This document shows positions 52,720 through 63,765 of a stretch of 64,000 bases of DNA, piece by piece. The stretch is taken from assembly GCA_040755395.1 (NCBI GenBank), contig JBFMAX010000001.1:547086-611085 (forward strand). The letters are read 5' to 3'. The notes under the pieces were generated by a model, which was not told the origin of the DNA, did not search any database, and saw only the letters and a list, made by a program, of their open reading frames with translations. The DNA is from Nitrospirota bacterium. Lineage in GTDB: Bacteria; Nitrospirota; Nitrospiria; Nitrospirales; Nitrospiraceae. Both the position numbers and the translations under genes were made by a program. Each line of letters starts with the position of its first letter. The stretch's first letter is position 1.

Positions 52720-55700
52720 ATGAGCAACGATCTTGTCTGGCAAACCAAACTCCATGCCCGGCTCCACGACCCGGCCGAAAAGGCGCTGGTGCTTCTGCGC
52801 GATCCGGCAGGTCACGAGGGCGGAACGAGCCGGGCACTACATCGGGACTTGGGCTTCCACACGTTGCCCGTAAAGGACTGGCTCGACCCTGATAATGCCC
52901 AAGTGCTCGATACGGTTCTCTTCAAGAAGGGCATCCCGATCACGATGTACAAAACCGTCAAGCGCGCTGACTGGTGGGCAGCGGGTGCCGATCGCCCGCA
53001 GTGGCCGGTCGAGGCGATAACAGCGCAGACGGGCAACGGCGAGATAGTCCAGGTGAAAGACTGGGCTCGTGTACGCTGGACCGAACGGCCCGTGTTGATC
53101 CATCCGCTGACAGGGCAAGAATTTGACCTGGGCGATCTCGGCGAGACCGATATTGGAGACATCAAAACACAGAGTTTCAACCATTTCTCCAGCCTTATCC
53201 TTAAAGAGGGGGAACAGGTCGACTGGCAGCGAACCCTCCTCGCCTTCTGGCGCTTTGGGCCTGAGTTGCGGGAGGATGAAGCTGGTGGAAAGCTCGGCCA
53301 TCTCTGGCCGCTGCTCCCTGCCGATACACGGGTGCCGGATCACTCGATCTGGGATCACTTGGACCTGACATCAGCCTTCGCTGGGGCCTTTGCAGCCGAT
53401 CCTCAAGGCGAGGCGGCCCTGTTAACGCTCTCTATCGGCCCGGTGCAGTCCTTTATTGCCGCGGCACGTTCCACGTCCGACCTCTGGGCCGGATCTCACC
53501 TGCTTTCACGCTTGTCGTGGGAAGCGATGAAGGTCGTCTGTGAGCGGCTTGGGCCTGATGCGATTGTGTTTCCACGACTACGCGGCGTTCCACAGGTGGA
53601 TGTGTGGTTGCGAGATGAGATGTGCCTGCCGGCCCAGTGGTTCGACGGCAGTCAATGGGCAAAGAGGATGACCGACGCCAATCCCTTGTTCGCCGCGGCG
53701 CTCCCCAATCGCTTCGTCGCGGTGGTGCCGGCTTCGGAGGCTCAAGATATTGCTCACTCGGTGATGACCAAGGTCCGCACCTGGATCCAAGAGCTTGGGA
53801 AAAAAGTTGTGGATCGCCTGCTAAGAACAGCAGGGTTAACTGACGACACGGAAAAGCACTGCCATGTGCAGATGCGGGATCAGCTTAGAGGCTTTCCCGA
53901 GGTCCATTGGGCGGTCGTTCCGTTTTCACTGATTCGCTCAAACAGCCAGGACAAGCAAACCGGTCTCGACGTCACGCGGTTGTCCGAGGCGATGGCGCCC
54001 TTCTTCGGGGTGGCGGCAGGGCAAGCCTGCGGTTTTCTTGCGACCGCAGCATGGCAGGTGTTGCAGAAGGAGGCGAAGTTCGCTGATGGGATCACCTTCT
54101 TCTCCCCCAAGCCTGGCGTATTCTATCCGGCGGTGTACGACCTGGCCGAACGCGTGCTGGCTTCGGCGAAGAGTGCCCGGCCGTTCGACCAACAGAAACA
54201 GATGGGCTGGCGTGATTCATTGACCGGCGAGAACGAATGGCTTACGGACGACCCTGATCTTTTGACCGTGCAGGCTGGCAAGCGAAAGAGTCCGAGGGAT
54301 AAAAGTTTCAAACCGGGCGAGCACGTCGAAACGCTATGGGCGAAAATTGCCGACGAGAAACCCGCATGGGCGAAGAAGGGCGAGCATTTGGGAGGCTTGT
54401 CGGCCATCAAGCGGCTGTGGCCCACCCTGTTTGCAGAGGAGGTGGCGCAAGTCACCGGTCAACAAGCGGGTCAGGTACCGCGCTTTGTCGTCTCCACCCA
54501 TACCATGGCGCTGGCGCACCAGCTCGATGAGTGGCTCGATGCCGGCGCGCCGATGAGTGCAGAGCTTCGAGATCGGCTCACAGGACTCGATCCGGTCCCC
54601 TTGCCCCGAAAGCTTGCTGGGAAGCACAGCAGGCGAGACAGCTTTGAATTCGCCAAACAGTTGCCTGCCTTGCTTGATGCAGCGCGTGAAGACGGAAACG
54701 AACACGAGCTGCGTCAAGTGGTGTCCCTTATCAAAAAGGCGTTCGCTCAGGCGGATGGCGCTCAAGAGTTGCCAGGTCTCGAAACGTACTATGCCCTCCT
54801 GCTGATGGATGGCGATCACATGGGCCGCATCCTTTCCGGCGACCCCTCCTATGCCATTTCTTATTTTGAAAGTTTCCATCCCACCGTCCGTCAGGGGTTC
54901 GAGGAGCGAGCGCTTCACAACAATGGGCTCAAAGCGTACGGCTCGCAACAGCGAGCCTTGTCCCCCAACCGCCATCTGGCCGTTTCCGGTGCCCTGAACG
55001 ACTTTGCCTTGCATGTGGTCCCAGAGATCATCGAGAACGAACATCTAGGCCGTGTGCTCTATGCCGGGGGCGACGATGTGTTGGCGATGCTCCCCGTAGC
55101 CGATGTGCTGTCGGCCATGCGGCGATTACGTTGTGCCTATAGCGGAGACGACCCTTCACAGGCTCATGTGGACTGGAGGGACGTGCGCCGCCACTCCAAA
55201 GAGCGAACGCTGGTGTGCAAGAAGGGATACGCTTATGTCGATGGACGGCTCATGCGGATGATGGGCACCAAGGCCACGGCCTCCTGTGGCGCGGTCATCG
55301 CCCATCATCAGGCGCCGTTAGCCATGGTGCTGCGCGAGCTGCGACTGGCCGAGAAGCGGGCCAAAACGGAAGGGGGGCGTGATGCCTTTTCCATCACCGT
55401 CATCAAACGATCCGGCGGACTGCTTGAATTCACCGCCAAGTGGGGCGAACCGCTCAACGTGCTGTTGGAGCTGCGCGACTTTCTGGCCGATCCGGCGGTC
55501 TCGCGCCGCGCGGTGTACAACAGCCTCCTGTGGGTGACGGATCTCCCACCCAACGCTTCGCAAGACATGGTAGGGAACCTGCTCGCGTACCAATTCCGGC
55601 GGCAGACCTCCAGCGATCAGGCGTGGACCAGGCACGAGGGCGACAAGCTCTCGAACCGGATCGCGGCGCTGGCCTGCACCGTCACTGAAAAAGAACGGTT

Positions 55701-55803
55701 CGAGTGGCTCTCGCGCCTGCTGGGGGTGGCGGAGTTTCTCGCACGCGAAGCACGAGTAGGAACGGATGTGGGAGAAGCGGTGCCGGCGGCGACGAGCCGA
55801 TAA
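52720..55803 (+). CDS. cas10: Cas10/Cmr2 large subunit with cyclase palm
   Basis: 1027 residues. The N terminus (LHARLHDPAEKALVLLRDPAGHEGG) is the Cmr2-type degenerate HD region. The first palm segment has LLLMDGDHMGRILSG; the cyclase motif GGDD is intact at residues 783-786 (LYAGGDDVLAML). So target RNA should switch on synthesis of cyclic oligoadenylate, read by the CARF proteins here. A complete HD nuclease motif is not evident, so DNA cutting is less certain. Domain D4 closes the protein. It is the core of the Cmr complex and holds the crRNA 5' tag with Cmr3. Confidence 0.95.
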   Translation: MSNDLVWQTKLHARLHDPAEKALVLLRDPAGHEGGTSRALHRDLGFHTLPVKDWLDPDNAQVLDTVLFKKGIPITMYKTVKRADWWAAGADRPQWPVEAITAQTGNGEIVQVKDWARVRWTERPVLIHPLTGQEFDLGDLGETDIGDIKTQSFNHFSSLILKEGEQVDWQRTLLAFWRFGPELREDEAGGKLGHLWPLLPADTRVPDHSIWDHLDLTSAFAGAFAADPQGEAALLTLSIGPVQSFIAAARSTSDLWAGSHLLSRLSWEAMKVVCERLGPDAIVFPRLRGVPQVDVWLRDEMCLPAQWFDGSQWAKRMTDANPLFAAALPNRFVAVVPASEAQDIAHSVMTKVRTWIQELGKKVVDRLLRTAGLTDDTEKHCHVQMRDQLRGFPEVHWAVVPFSLIRSNSQDKQTGLDVTRLSEAMAPFFGVAAGQACGFLATAAWQVLQKEAKFADGITFFSPKPGVFYPAVYDLAERVLASAKSARPFDQQKQMGWRDSLTGENEWLTDDPDLLTVQAGKRKSPRDKSFKPGEHVETLWAKIADEKPAWAKKGEHLGGLSAIKRLWPTLFAEEVAQVTGQQAGQVPRFVVSTHTMALAHQLDEWLDAGAPMSAELRDRLTGLDPVPLPRKLAGKHSRRDSFEFAKQLPALLDAAREDGNEHELRQVVSLIKKAFAQADGAQELPGLETYYALLLMDGDHMGRILSGDPSYAISYFESFHPTVRQGFEERALHNNGLKAYGSQQRALSPNRHLAVSGALNDFALHVVPEIIENEHLGRVLYAGGDDVLAMLPVADVLSAMRRLRCAYSGDDPSQAHVDWRDVRRHSKERTLVCKKGYAYVDGRLMRMMGTKATASCGAVIAHHQAPLAMVLRELRLAEKRAKTEGGRDAFSITVIKRSGGLLEFTAKWGEPLNVLLELRDFLADPAVSRRAVYNSLLWVTDLPPNASQDMVGNLLAYQFRRQTSSDQAWTRHEGDKLSNRIAALACTVTEKERFEWLSRLLGVAEFLAREARVGTDVGEAVPAATSR

Positions 55804-55821
55804 GAGGAGGAACCCGAGTCC

Positions 55822-57006
55822 ATGGTGGCGACTGCAACGCGACAGACCCTGTTCATCGAACCGCTGGATGTGCTGGTCCTGCGCGGCAATAAGCTCTTCG
55901 GCGATCCGGGGAGCTTCGGCGATTCGCTCGTGCCGCCTTGGCCCTCGGTGGCAGCGGGGGCGATCCGGTCAGCGCTTTTGGCCCACAAGGGGGTGGACTT
56001 TCGGGAATTTGCTGCCGGGCGCGTGTCGGATCCGGAGATCGGAACGCCCCAGCAACCTGGTCCATTCCGTGTCAGGGACTTCCGACTCGCGCGCCGGTTC
56101 ACCGATGGACGGATCGAGCCGCTCTACGCCCCGCCGGCGGATCTCGTCATCCGGCGTAAAGGTGACGGGACGCTCGAATGTGCGCGGACGACACCTAGAG
56201 CCTTGCCGGCCGGGATTCACTCCTCCGCCATGACCCGGCTGCTTGCTGTCCTGCCTGAGCAGGAGCGCAGCAAGCCAGAAAGCGGCTATTGGCTCACGCA
56301 CGAAGGATGGGTGGCCTATCTGAAGGGGCTGGATCTCGATCCCGACACCATGTTGGTCAAAAGTGCCGATCTGTGGAAGCTCGAGACTCGCGTCGGTGTC
56401 GGGCTCGATCCAGAGAAGCGGAGCGCAGCCGAAGGCAAGCTCTTCACCCTGCAAGCCGTCGCGATGCACACGCGCCACCATGCGCATGGCAAGGACTATG
56501 ACGTGGGGTTTCTTGCCGACATTGAGGGCGCGACCGTTCCGTCTGAATTGATGTTACGGTTCGGCGGAGATGGGCACGCAGCCCGAGCGAGTCTGGTGGC
56601 TGACGTGCCGAGCGAGCCGGATCTGACCGAGCAGATTATCGAGGCCCGCCGGTGCCGCCTTATCCTCACTAGCCCGGGCCTTTTTCCCGGCGGCTGGCTA
56701 CCCACAGGCATGAGCGACCATGGCGCGGGCATGATCCGCTTCGACCTGCATGGCGTCGAGGCCCGGCTCGCCTGCGCCGCCGTCCCCCGCGCGGAAGTGA
56801 TCTCCGGATGGGATCTGGCCAAGTGGCATCCGAAGCCCGCCCAGCGGGTGGTGCCGGTGGGATCAGTTTATTGGTTCGAAGAGGTCGAGGCCACGGCACA
56901 GCAGCTTCGAGACCTTGTGAGTGTTGGACTCTGGACGAACCCGCCGGAAGATGCCGCACGGCGCGCCGAGGGTTTCAACCGGTTTGCCTGGGGTCTGTGG
57001 CCATGA
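55822..57006 (+). CDS. cmr3: type III-B RAMP protein Cmr3 (Cas5 group)
   Basis: 394 residues, GGAGG twelve bases before ATG. FIEPLDVLVLRGNKLFGDPGSFGDSLVPPWPSVAAGAIRSALLA is the Cmr3 start, and RVGVGLDPEKRSAAEGKLFTLQAV plus LTSPGLFPGGWLP follow. Cmr3 binds Cas10 and holds the 8-base 5' tag of the crRNA. Between this gene and cmr4 a minus-strand toxin-antitoxin remnant is inserted, so the operon is interrupted by 430 bases. Confidence 0.93.
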   Translation: MVATATRQTLFIEPLDVLVLRGNKLFGDPGSFGDSLVPPWPSVAAGAIRSALLAHKGVDFREFAAGRVSDPEIGTPQQPGPFRVRDFRLARRFTDGRIEPLYAPPADLVIRRKGDGTLECARTTPRALPAGIHSSAMTRLLAVLPEQERSKPESGYWLTHEGWVAYLKGLDLDPDTMLVKSADLWKLETRVGVGLDPEKRSAAEGKLFTLQAVAMHTRHHAHGKDYDVGFLADIEGATVPSELMLRFGGDGHAARASLVADVPSEPDLTEQIIEARRCRLILTSPGLFPGGWLPTGMSDHGAGMIRFDLHGVEARLACAAVPRAEVISGWDLAKWHPKPAQRVVPVGSVYWFEEVEATAQQLRDLVSVGLWTNPPEDAARRAEGFNRFAWGLWP

Positions 57007-57011
57007 GGCTG

Positions 57012-58794
<1,783 letters not shown>

Positions 58795-58795
58795 T

Positions 58796-60184
58796 ATGCC
58801 GATCGCTGCGGTGCCCTCGTATCTAGGCAACGACTTCACGGAGGCCTCGCCAGCCTTACGCTTTGGTTTGCTGTTGCCGATCTGGACAACCAGGTCTGAT
58901 CAGGAAAAGGAGGTCCGGAAGCGTGCACAGGCAAGAAGTCCTGAGGGGCGGACAATAGCGGACTTGCTGAACCGGCAAGGCATGGATGGGACTATTCATG
59001 CGCTTCGTGAGAGACAGCGAAATCCTCTCCCGGGCCTGTGGGCCAAGAACGACTTTGCTGCCCGAGAAGCCTGGGCCAAGGTCAAGAGCTTCACCAAGGC
59101 GGACAATGATCGGATGAACGCTCTCTCGAAACGGCAGGACATGCTCTCGCATACGATACCGAATCTTTTCCGTCTCAGCGGCGAAGCGATCTCCCCCTTC
59201 ACCACCGGCTTGGGGAACGAACATCCGCTTGAAAACGGATTTGCTTTCCTGAATCCCTACGGCCTGCCCTATCTCCCGGGCAGCGGGGTGAAGGGCGTTT
59301 TGCGACAGGCCGCGCGAGAATTAGCGAGTGGACAGTGGGGTGACACGCAAGGCTGGAGTGAGCACAAGGGGTATCGCATCAACGTGGGCACACACCGAGA
59401 GCCGCACTGGCTGGAACTCTCCATGCTCGATGTTTTGTTCGGCCGCGAGACGCCTTCTGGCGACGCCGATCATGTTCGCGGCGCCCTCTCGTTCTGGGAC
59501 GTGATCCCGCAGATCCAGGGCGACAGCCTCCTGGTCGAGATCATGACGCCACATCAGACCCACTATTATCAGCAAAGCGCGCAGGCCGGCAGCAGGACCC
59601 CCCACGACTCTGGTCAACCTAACCCTATCAGCTTCCTCACCGTCCCGCCCGGGTCCACTTTCACGTTCCACGTGGTCTGCGATGTGGCCCACCTGAGGAG
59701 GGTCACCAAGGAGAAGGCACCGACCGCGCCCGACCTGCTTGCCGAGGGCGAGAGTCACTGGACAACGCTGCTCAGGGCCGCATTCCGGCACGCCTTCCAC
59801 TGGCTGGGCTTCGGTGCCAAGACAGCAGTGGGCTACGGGGCGATGAAGGAGCCAGCGGCACCATCAAATGCTGACAAGCCAGGACGAGTAGCGGTGCCTA
59901 CCCCCCGCTCTCGCTGGGTGGATGACAAACTCAGAGAGTTATGCAGCAAGCCCGGCATCAAGCCCGACGACGCCCTTCGTGGATCAGCCCTCGCCGAAGC
60001 CGTACGGGCGATCGAAGATCCCGCGTTGCGCGCTCAAGCGCTGGACGATATTGTTGCGCGGTGGAAGGAGAAAGGCTGGTGGGACACCCCCACCGGCGGA
60101 GCTGCGAAAAAAGCCAAGGCGATCTACGAGGAATTGGTCGGCCGGGGACCGACTGCGGAGCGAGGCCCGGTGATTGACTTGTAG
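58796..60184 (+). CDS. cmr6: type III-B RAMP protein Cmr6 with C-terminal extension
   Basis: 462 residues from ATG 58796; GTG 58787 is open but leaves no room for its ribosome binding site. The RAMP core has GLGNEHPLENGFAFLNPYGLPYLPGSGVKGVLRQAARE, MLDVLFG, GALSFWDVIPQI and HWLGFGAKTAVGYGAM. Cmr6 sits near the 3' end of the crRNA with Cmr1. The last 95 residues (SRWVDDKLRELC to KAKAIYEELVG) go beyond the core, helical and joined by a Pro-rich linker; the usual protein is about 250-350 residues. The extension may dock another subunit or an effector. Confidence 0.93.
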   Translation: MPIAAVPSYLGNDFTEASPALRFGLLLPIWTTRSDQEKEVRKRAQARSPEGRTIADLLNRQGMDGTIHALRERQRNPLPGLWAKNDFAAREAWAKVKSFTKADNDRMNALSKRQDMLSHTIPNLFRLSGEAISPFTTGLGNEHPLENGFAFLNPYGLPYLPGSGVKGVLRQAARELASGQWGDTQGWSEHKGYRINVGTHREPHWLELSMLDVLFGRETPSGDADHVRGALSFWDVIPQIQGDSLLVEIMTPHQTHYYQQSAQAGSRTPHDSGQPNPISFLTVPPGSTFTFHVVCDVAHLRRVTKEKAPTAPDLLAEGESHWTTLLRAAFRHAFHWLGFGAKTAVGYGAMKEPAAPSNADKPGRVAVPTPRSRWVDDKLRELCSKPGIKPDDALRGSALAEAVRAIEDPALRAQALDDIVARWKEKGWWDTPTGGAAKKAKAIYEELVGRGPTAERGPVIDL

Positions 60185-60223
60185 CCACAAAGCGACCACA
60201 ATGACGCCACAAGGGAGGGAACC

Positions 60224-60493
60224 ATGGCACAAGTCGGTGTGCGGGAATTACGAGACCACCTCAGTTGGTACCTCAAGAAAGTGCGGGCGGGAGAGGAATT
60301 GGAGGTCGCGGACCGAGGGCGGGTGATTGCCCGAGTCGTGCCGGCCGGATATCGGCGGGTGCCGGCCGGGGTCGGAGCTCTCGTGCGCGAAGGCCTGGCC
60401 ACCTGGAGCGGCGGCAAGCCCCGTGGGGCAAAGCGGCCGCTCGTGCTGCCCGGCCGGTCGGTGTCGGATCTGGTCGTCGCGGATCGCCGATGA
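60224..60493 (+). CDS. vapB: Phd/YefM-type antitoxin
   Basis: 89 residues: AQVGVRELRDHLSWYLKKVRAGEELEVADRGRVIARVVPA, the Phd-type DNA-binding fold, then a flexible tail that would cover the toxin. Its stop overlaps the PIN toxin ATG (ATGA). This is the only toxin-antitoxin pair in the locus with both genes whole. Confidence 0.88.
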   Translation: MAQVGVRELRDHLSWYLKKVRAGEELEVADRGRVIARVVPAGYRRVPAGVGALVREGLATWSGGKPRGAKRPLVLPGRSVSDLVVADRR

Positions 60494-60924
60494 TCCTCTA
60501 TTGCGACACCAGCGCACTGGTCAAGCTCTATGTGGAAGAAGCCGGCTCGTCATGGGTGCGGCACTGGGTGAATGCCTCCGAAGTGGTGGGGATTGCCGCC
60601 ATCGGGTATGTGGAGGCCAAAGCCGCCTTCGCGCGGGCTGTTCACGGCGGCCGGGTGGTTCGTCGGCGGCATCGAGCCATCGCGGCAGATTTCGAACAAG
60701 ATTGGCACCGGTATCTCGTGCTGGACATGAGCGAGCAGATGATCCGGCATGCCGGTCGGCTAGCCGAAGTGCATCGGCTGCGTGCGTATGATGCGGTTCA
60801 CTTGGCTGCAGCGCTGCAAATTCGGGCTCGCACCTCCGAGGAGCTCACCTTCCTCGGATTCGACGAGGAGCTTAACCGGGCCGCCAGGGCGGAAGGCCTG
60901 GCGCTGGTACCGCCTCCGCCCTGA
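60490..60924 (+). CDS. vapC: VapC-type PIN-domain RNase toxin
   Basis: 144 residues. Acidic active-site residues are intact: Asp6 (CDTSALVKLY), Glu42 (YVEAKAAF) and Asp101 (RAYDAVHLAAA). VapC enzymes cut tRNA or rRNA when freed from the antitoxin. The pair stands between cmr6 and the Card1-type gene on the same strand, so it may be transcribed with them and be set free if the locus is lost or shut off. Confidence 0.92.
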   Translation: MILYCDTSALVKLYVEEAGSSWVRHWVNASEVVGIAAIGYVEAKAAFARAVHGGRVVRRRHRAIAADFEQDWHRYLVLDMSEQMIRHAGRLAEVHRLRAYDAVHLAAALQIRARTSEELTFLGFDEELNRAARAEGLALVPPPP

Positions 60925-60974
60925 ACAGGTCGGCGCATGGCCGGTGGAGGCGTGCAATCCCTTGAAGTCCTGCC

Positions 60975-62141
60975 ATGCTCATCCACGTCGCCATCGTGTC
61001 GGACCAGTTGCTGCCGACGGTGATTCCCTGCCTCATGCACCGGCCGGACCGGGTGGTGCTGGTGGCCTCGCAACCTATGGCGGCAAAGGCAGATCGGCTG
61101 CGTCGCCTGCTTGAGCAAGCGGGGAGCCAGGTGGCGATTCGAGACAAGGCGCCGGATGCGGGATTGGACCGCATCCGTGCCTATGCGGCGAAGCTGGCGG
61201 ACGAACTTGTCGCAAAGGTATCTGGTACGGAGGTGGTCTTCAATGCGACCGGCGGCAATAAACTGATGACCTTGGGCTTTGTCGAAGTCTTTCGCGAGCG
61301 GGCCGACCGGATCATCTATACCGACACAGCTCATGGGCGGATCGAGGTGATCTACGATCGGCACACCATGAGGCCGCAGCCGGAACCGATGCCGGACGTG
61401 CTGGATGTGCCGCGCTATTTGGCTGTCCAGGGGTTTCGGTACCAGACGAGTGTCGGCGATGACCCGGCCTGGCTGGCGCGGATTGACGCACGACGGGAGG
61501 TGGCCGCCGTACTCGCTCGTGAAGCCGTACGCCGCAGTGGACTCATCGGGTTCATCAATGGGCTGGCCCATCGGGCCGTGGACAAACAGGGGCGCGAGCT
61601 GGTGCAGCCGGTGCACCGGCTCGAGCACGCGTGGCATGGGAAGTGGCGACGGCTCTTCGACCAGTTCGCGCACGCGGGGCTGCTCACGCCCGAAGGGACC
61701 GGCGTGGTGCGCTTCAACGACCTGGACGCTGCCCGGTTTCTCGGCGGAGGATGGTTGGAGGAATACGCCTTCGTGGTGGCACGCGAGGCTGGCCTCTGCG
61801 ACGTGCGGATGGGCGTGAGGGGGCTGTGGGAGGGCGCGGAATCGGCCCGCAACGAGTTCGATGTCCTGGCCTGCCACCGTAACCGGCTGTTGTTCATCGA
61901 ATGCAAGACCCTGCGGTTCAAGGGCGATGAGAACGACAACGACCTCGCCTACAAGGTAACAAGCTTGGGTGACGATGCTCGGGGGTTGCTCGGAGACACC
62001 TGGGTGCTGGCCGCCCAGGAGCCGACGCCGGTGTTGCGCGATCGGGCTAAGCAGGCAGGTTTTCAGCTCATCGGTCCAACGCAGTTGGGCAACGTGAAGG
62101 GCTGGCTCAGCTTGTGGAAACAAGGGCGGTCTCCAGGCTGA
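60975..62141 (+). CDS. Card1/Can2-type CARF nuclease (DUF1887)
   Basis: 388 residues. N-terminal CARF domain with ligand loop NATGGNKLMTLG (Thr92-Gly-Gly-Asn-Lys96). A linker winged-helix part (about 170-250) leads to a PD-(D/E)xK nuclease: Glu262/263 (GGWLEEYAF), Asp296 (RNEFDVL), Glu309 and Lys311 (LFIECKT). Proteins of this layout (Card1, Can2) form dimers, bind cyclic tetra-adenylate and then cut single-stranded DNA or RNA, giving dormancy or cell death on phage attack. With Cas10 GGDD intact, it is the clear effector of this locus. It is the last gene before the array. Confidence 0.92.
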   Translation: MLIHVAIVSDQLLPTVIPCLMHRPDRVVLVASQPMAAKADRLRRLLEQAGSQVAIRDKAPDAGLDRIRAYAAKLADELVAKVSGTEVVFNATGGNKLMTLGFVEVFRERADRIIYTDTAHGRIEVIYDRHTMRPQPEPMPDVLDVPRYLAVQGFRYQTSVGDDPAWLARIDARREVAAVLAREAVRRSGLIGFINGLAHRAVDKQGRELVQPVHRLEHAWHGKWRRLFDQFAHAGLLTPEGTGVVRFNDLDAARFLGGGWLEEYAFVVAREAGLCDVRMGVRGLWEGAESARNEFDVLACHRNRLLFIECKTLRFKGDENDNDLAYKVTSLGDDARGLLGDTWVLAAQEPTPVLRDRAKQAGFQLIGPTQLGNVKGWLSLWKQGRSPG

Positions 62142-62239
62142 AGGGGGGTGAACAAGACTTGTTCCAGAGACATGACGGCAAATCTTGCGCAAGCGATCTC
62201 CGAAGTTATGGAAGTTGCGAGGCTTTGTAATGGGGGGCG
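62142..62239 (+). promoter_or_regulatory. leader of the CRISPR array
   Basis: 98 bases between the Card1-type gene and repeat 1. It includes the dyad GAACAA-GAC-TTGTTC at 62150-62164. Repeats are most regular here and degenerate at the far end (63730), which sets the leader on this side. Confidence 0.6.
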
Positions 62240-63765
62240 GATGGGATTCCGACCTGAAGAAAAAGGGATTAAGACAGGAACTCATCGTAGGGCTTCTTCG
62301 CTTGTTCCCGGATGGGATTCCGACCTGAAGAAAAAGGGATTAAGACCATTGCGACAGCGAAATCGCGTGCGGCGCGCTGCTTCGGATGGGATTCCGACCT
62401 GAAGAAAAAGGGATTAAGACCGGCGAGGAACTCATCGTAGGGCTTCTTCGCTGATGGGATTCCGACCTGAAGAAAAAGGGATTAAGACCCCCACCCCGAA
62501 CACCTGATGATTGAAGATGCGCCGGATGGGATTCCGACCTGAAGAAAAAGGGATTAAGACACGTAGGATTGAGATAGATTGTCATAGCCCCCTCCTGATG
62601 GGATTCCGACCTGAAGAAAAAGGGATTAAGACGCATACAACCTCTCTAGTAGCTTTTGGGCCTTGAGATGGGATTCCGACCTGAAGAAAAAGGGATTAAG
62701 ACAGCGGTCCGGCAGGAAGGCGTGGCGCAGCGCGGATGGGATTCCGACCTGAAGAAAAAGGGATTAAGACCTGCCAGACGCGATTGAGTTCCTTCCGGTG
62801 GCCCGGATGGGATTCCGACCTGAAGAAAAAGGGATTAAGACGGGGTTCCTGTCGGGAACCCATCTTTCTTGACCGGATGGGATTCCGACCTGAAGAAAAA
62901 GGGATTAAGACCAAGGGGTTGCGTACCCCTTGGCCCTTCGGTCAGATGGGATTCCGACCTGAAGAAAAAGGGATTAAGACGGTCATGTCGGTCCATTTTT
63001 TCGCACTCATACTGTGATGGGATTCCGACCTGAAGAAAAAGGGATTAAGACAGGGGTTGCGTACCCCTTGGCCCTTCGGTCAAGGGATGGGATTCCGACC
63101 TGAAGAAAAAGGGATTAAGACGGCCTACGGGTCACTCCGTAGGTGACTCCCCCCGCAGCGGATGGGATTCCGACCTGAAGAAAAAGGGATTAAGACCTCG
63201 AGGTCGGCAACGGCAGCCCGATTGCCGACCCTAAGGATGGGATTCCGACCTGAAGAAAAAGGGATTAAGACTGCCTGACCGCCAGGACGCCCTCCCCAAC
63301 GAGGGGGATGGGATTCCGACCTGAAGAAAAAGGGATTAAGACGGCGGCAAGGGGCCAGGTCGGAGATCCTGGAGCGGATGGGATTCCGACCTGAAGAAAA
63401 AGGGATTAAGACGCGGGAGAGACACCACCCCCCAGGGCAGCGGCCAGATGGGATTCCGACCTGAAGAAAAAGGGATTAAGACGGTAAGCATGGTCTGTCC
63501 CCACTCAATAGGCGATGATGGGATTCCGACCTGAAGAAAAAGGGATTAAGACTCGAGGTCGGCAATCGGGTTGCCGTTGCCGAGATGGGATTCCGACCTG
63601 AAGAAAAAGGGATTAAGACTTCCCGTTGCCGACCCTCAAGGTCACGCTCATCTTATTGATGGGATTCCGACCTGAAGAAAAAGGGATTAAGACCCGCTTG
63701 CCCGAGGTCAAAGTTATCCCCTGGTAGGGGATGGGATTCCGACCTGAAGAAAAAGGGATTAAGGA
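62240..63765 (+). CRISPR. CRISPR array, 22 repeats and 21 spacers
   Basis: Repeat of 36 bases, starting GATGGGATTCCGACCTGAAG and ending AAAAAGGGATTAAGAC. Repeats start at 62240, 62311, 62385, 62453, 62525, 62597, 62667, 62735, 62806, 62876, 62945, 63016, 63086, 63161, 63236, 63307, 63377, 63447, 63517, 63584, 63658 and 63730. The first 21 are identical over 36 bases; the last ends AAGGA in place of AAGAC, marking the far end. Spacers are 31-39 bases. If processed by a Cas6 eight bases before the repeat end, the crRNA tag would be ATTAAGAC. No cas6, cas1 or cas2 lies in the window, so both processing and uptake must be served from elsewhere. Spacers 1/3 and 10/12 overlap; 14, 19 and 20 are related. 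Confidence 0.98.

Noticed and set aside
60798..62285. 495-residue minus-strand frame over the Card1-type gene
   Set aside because: Starts inside CRISPR repeats (its first residues are the translated repeat) and is antisense to a clear gene.
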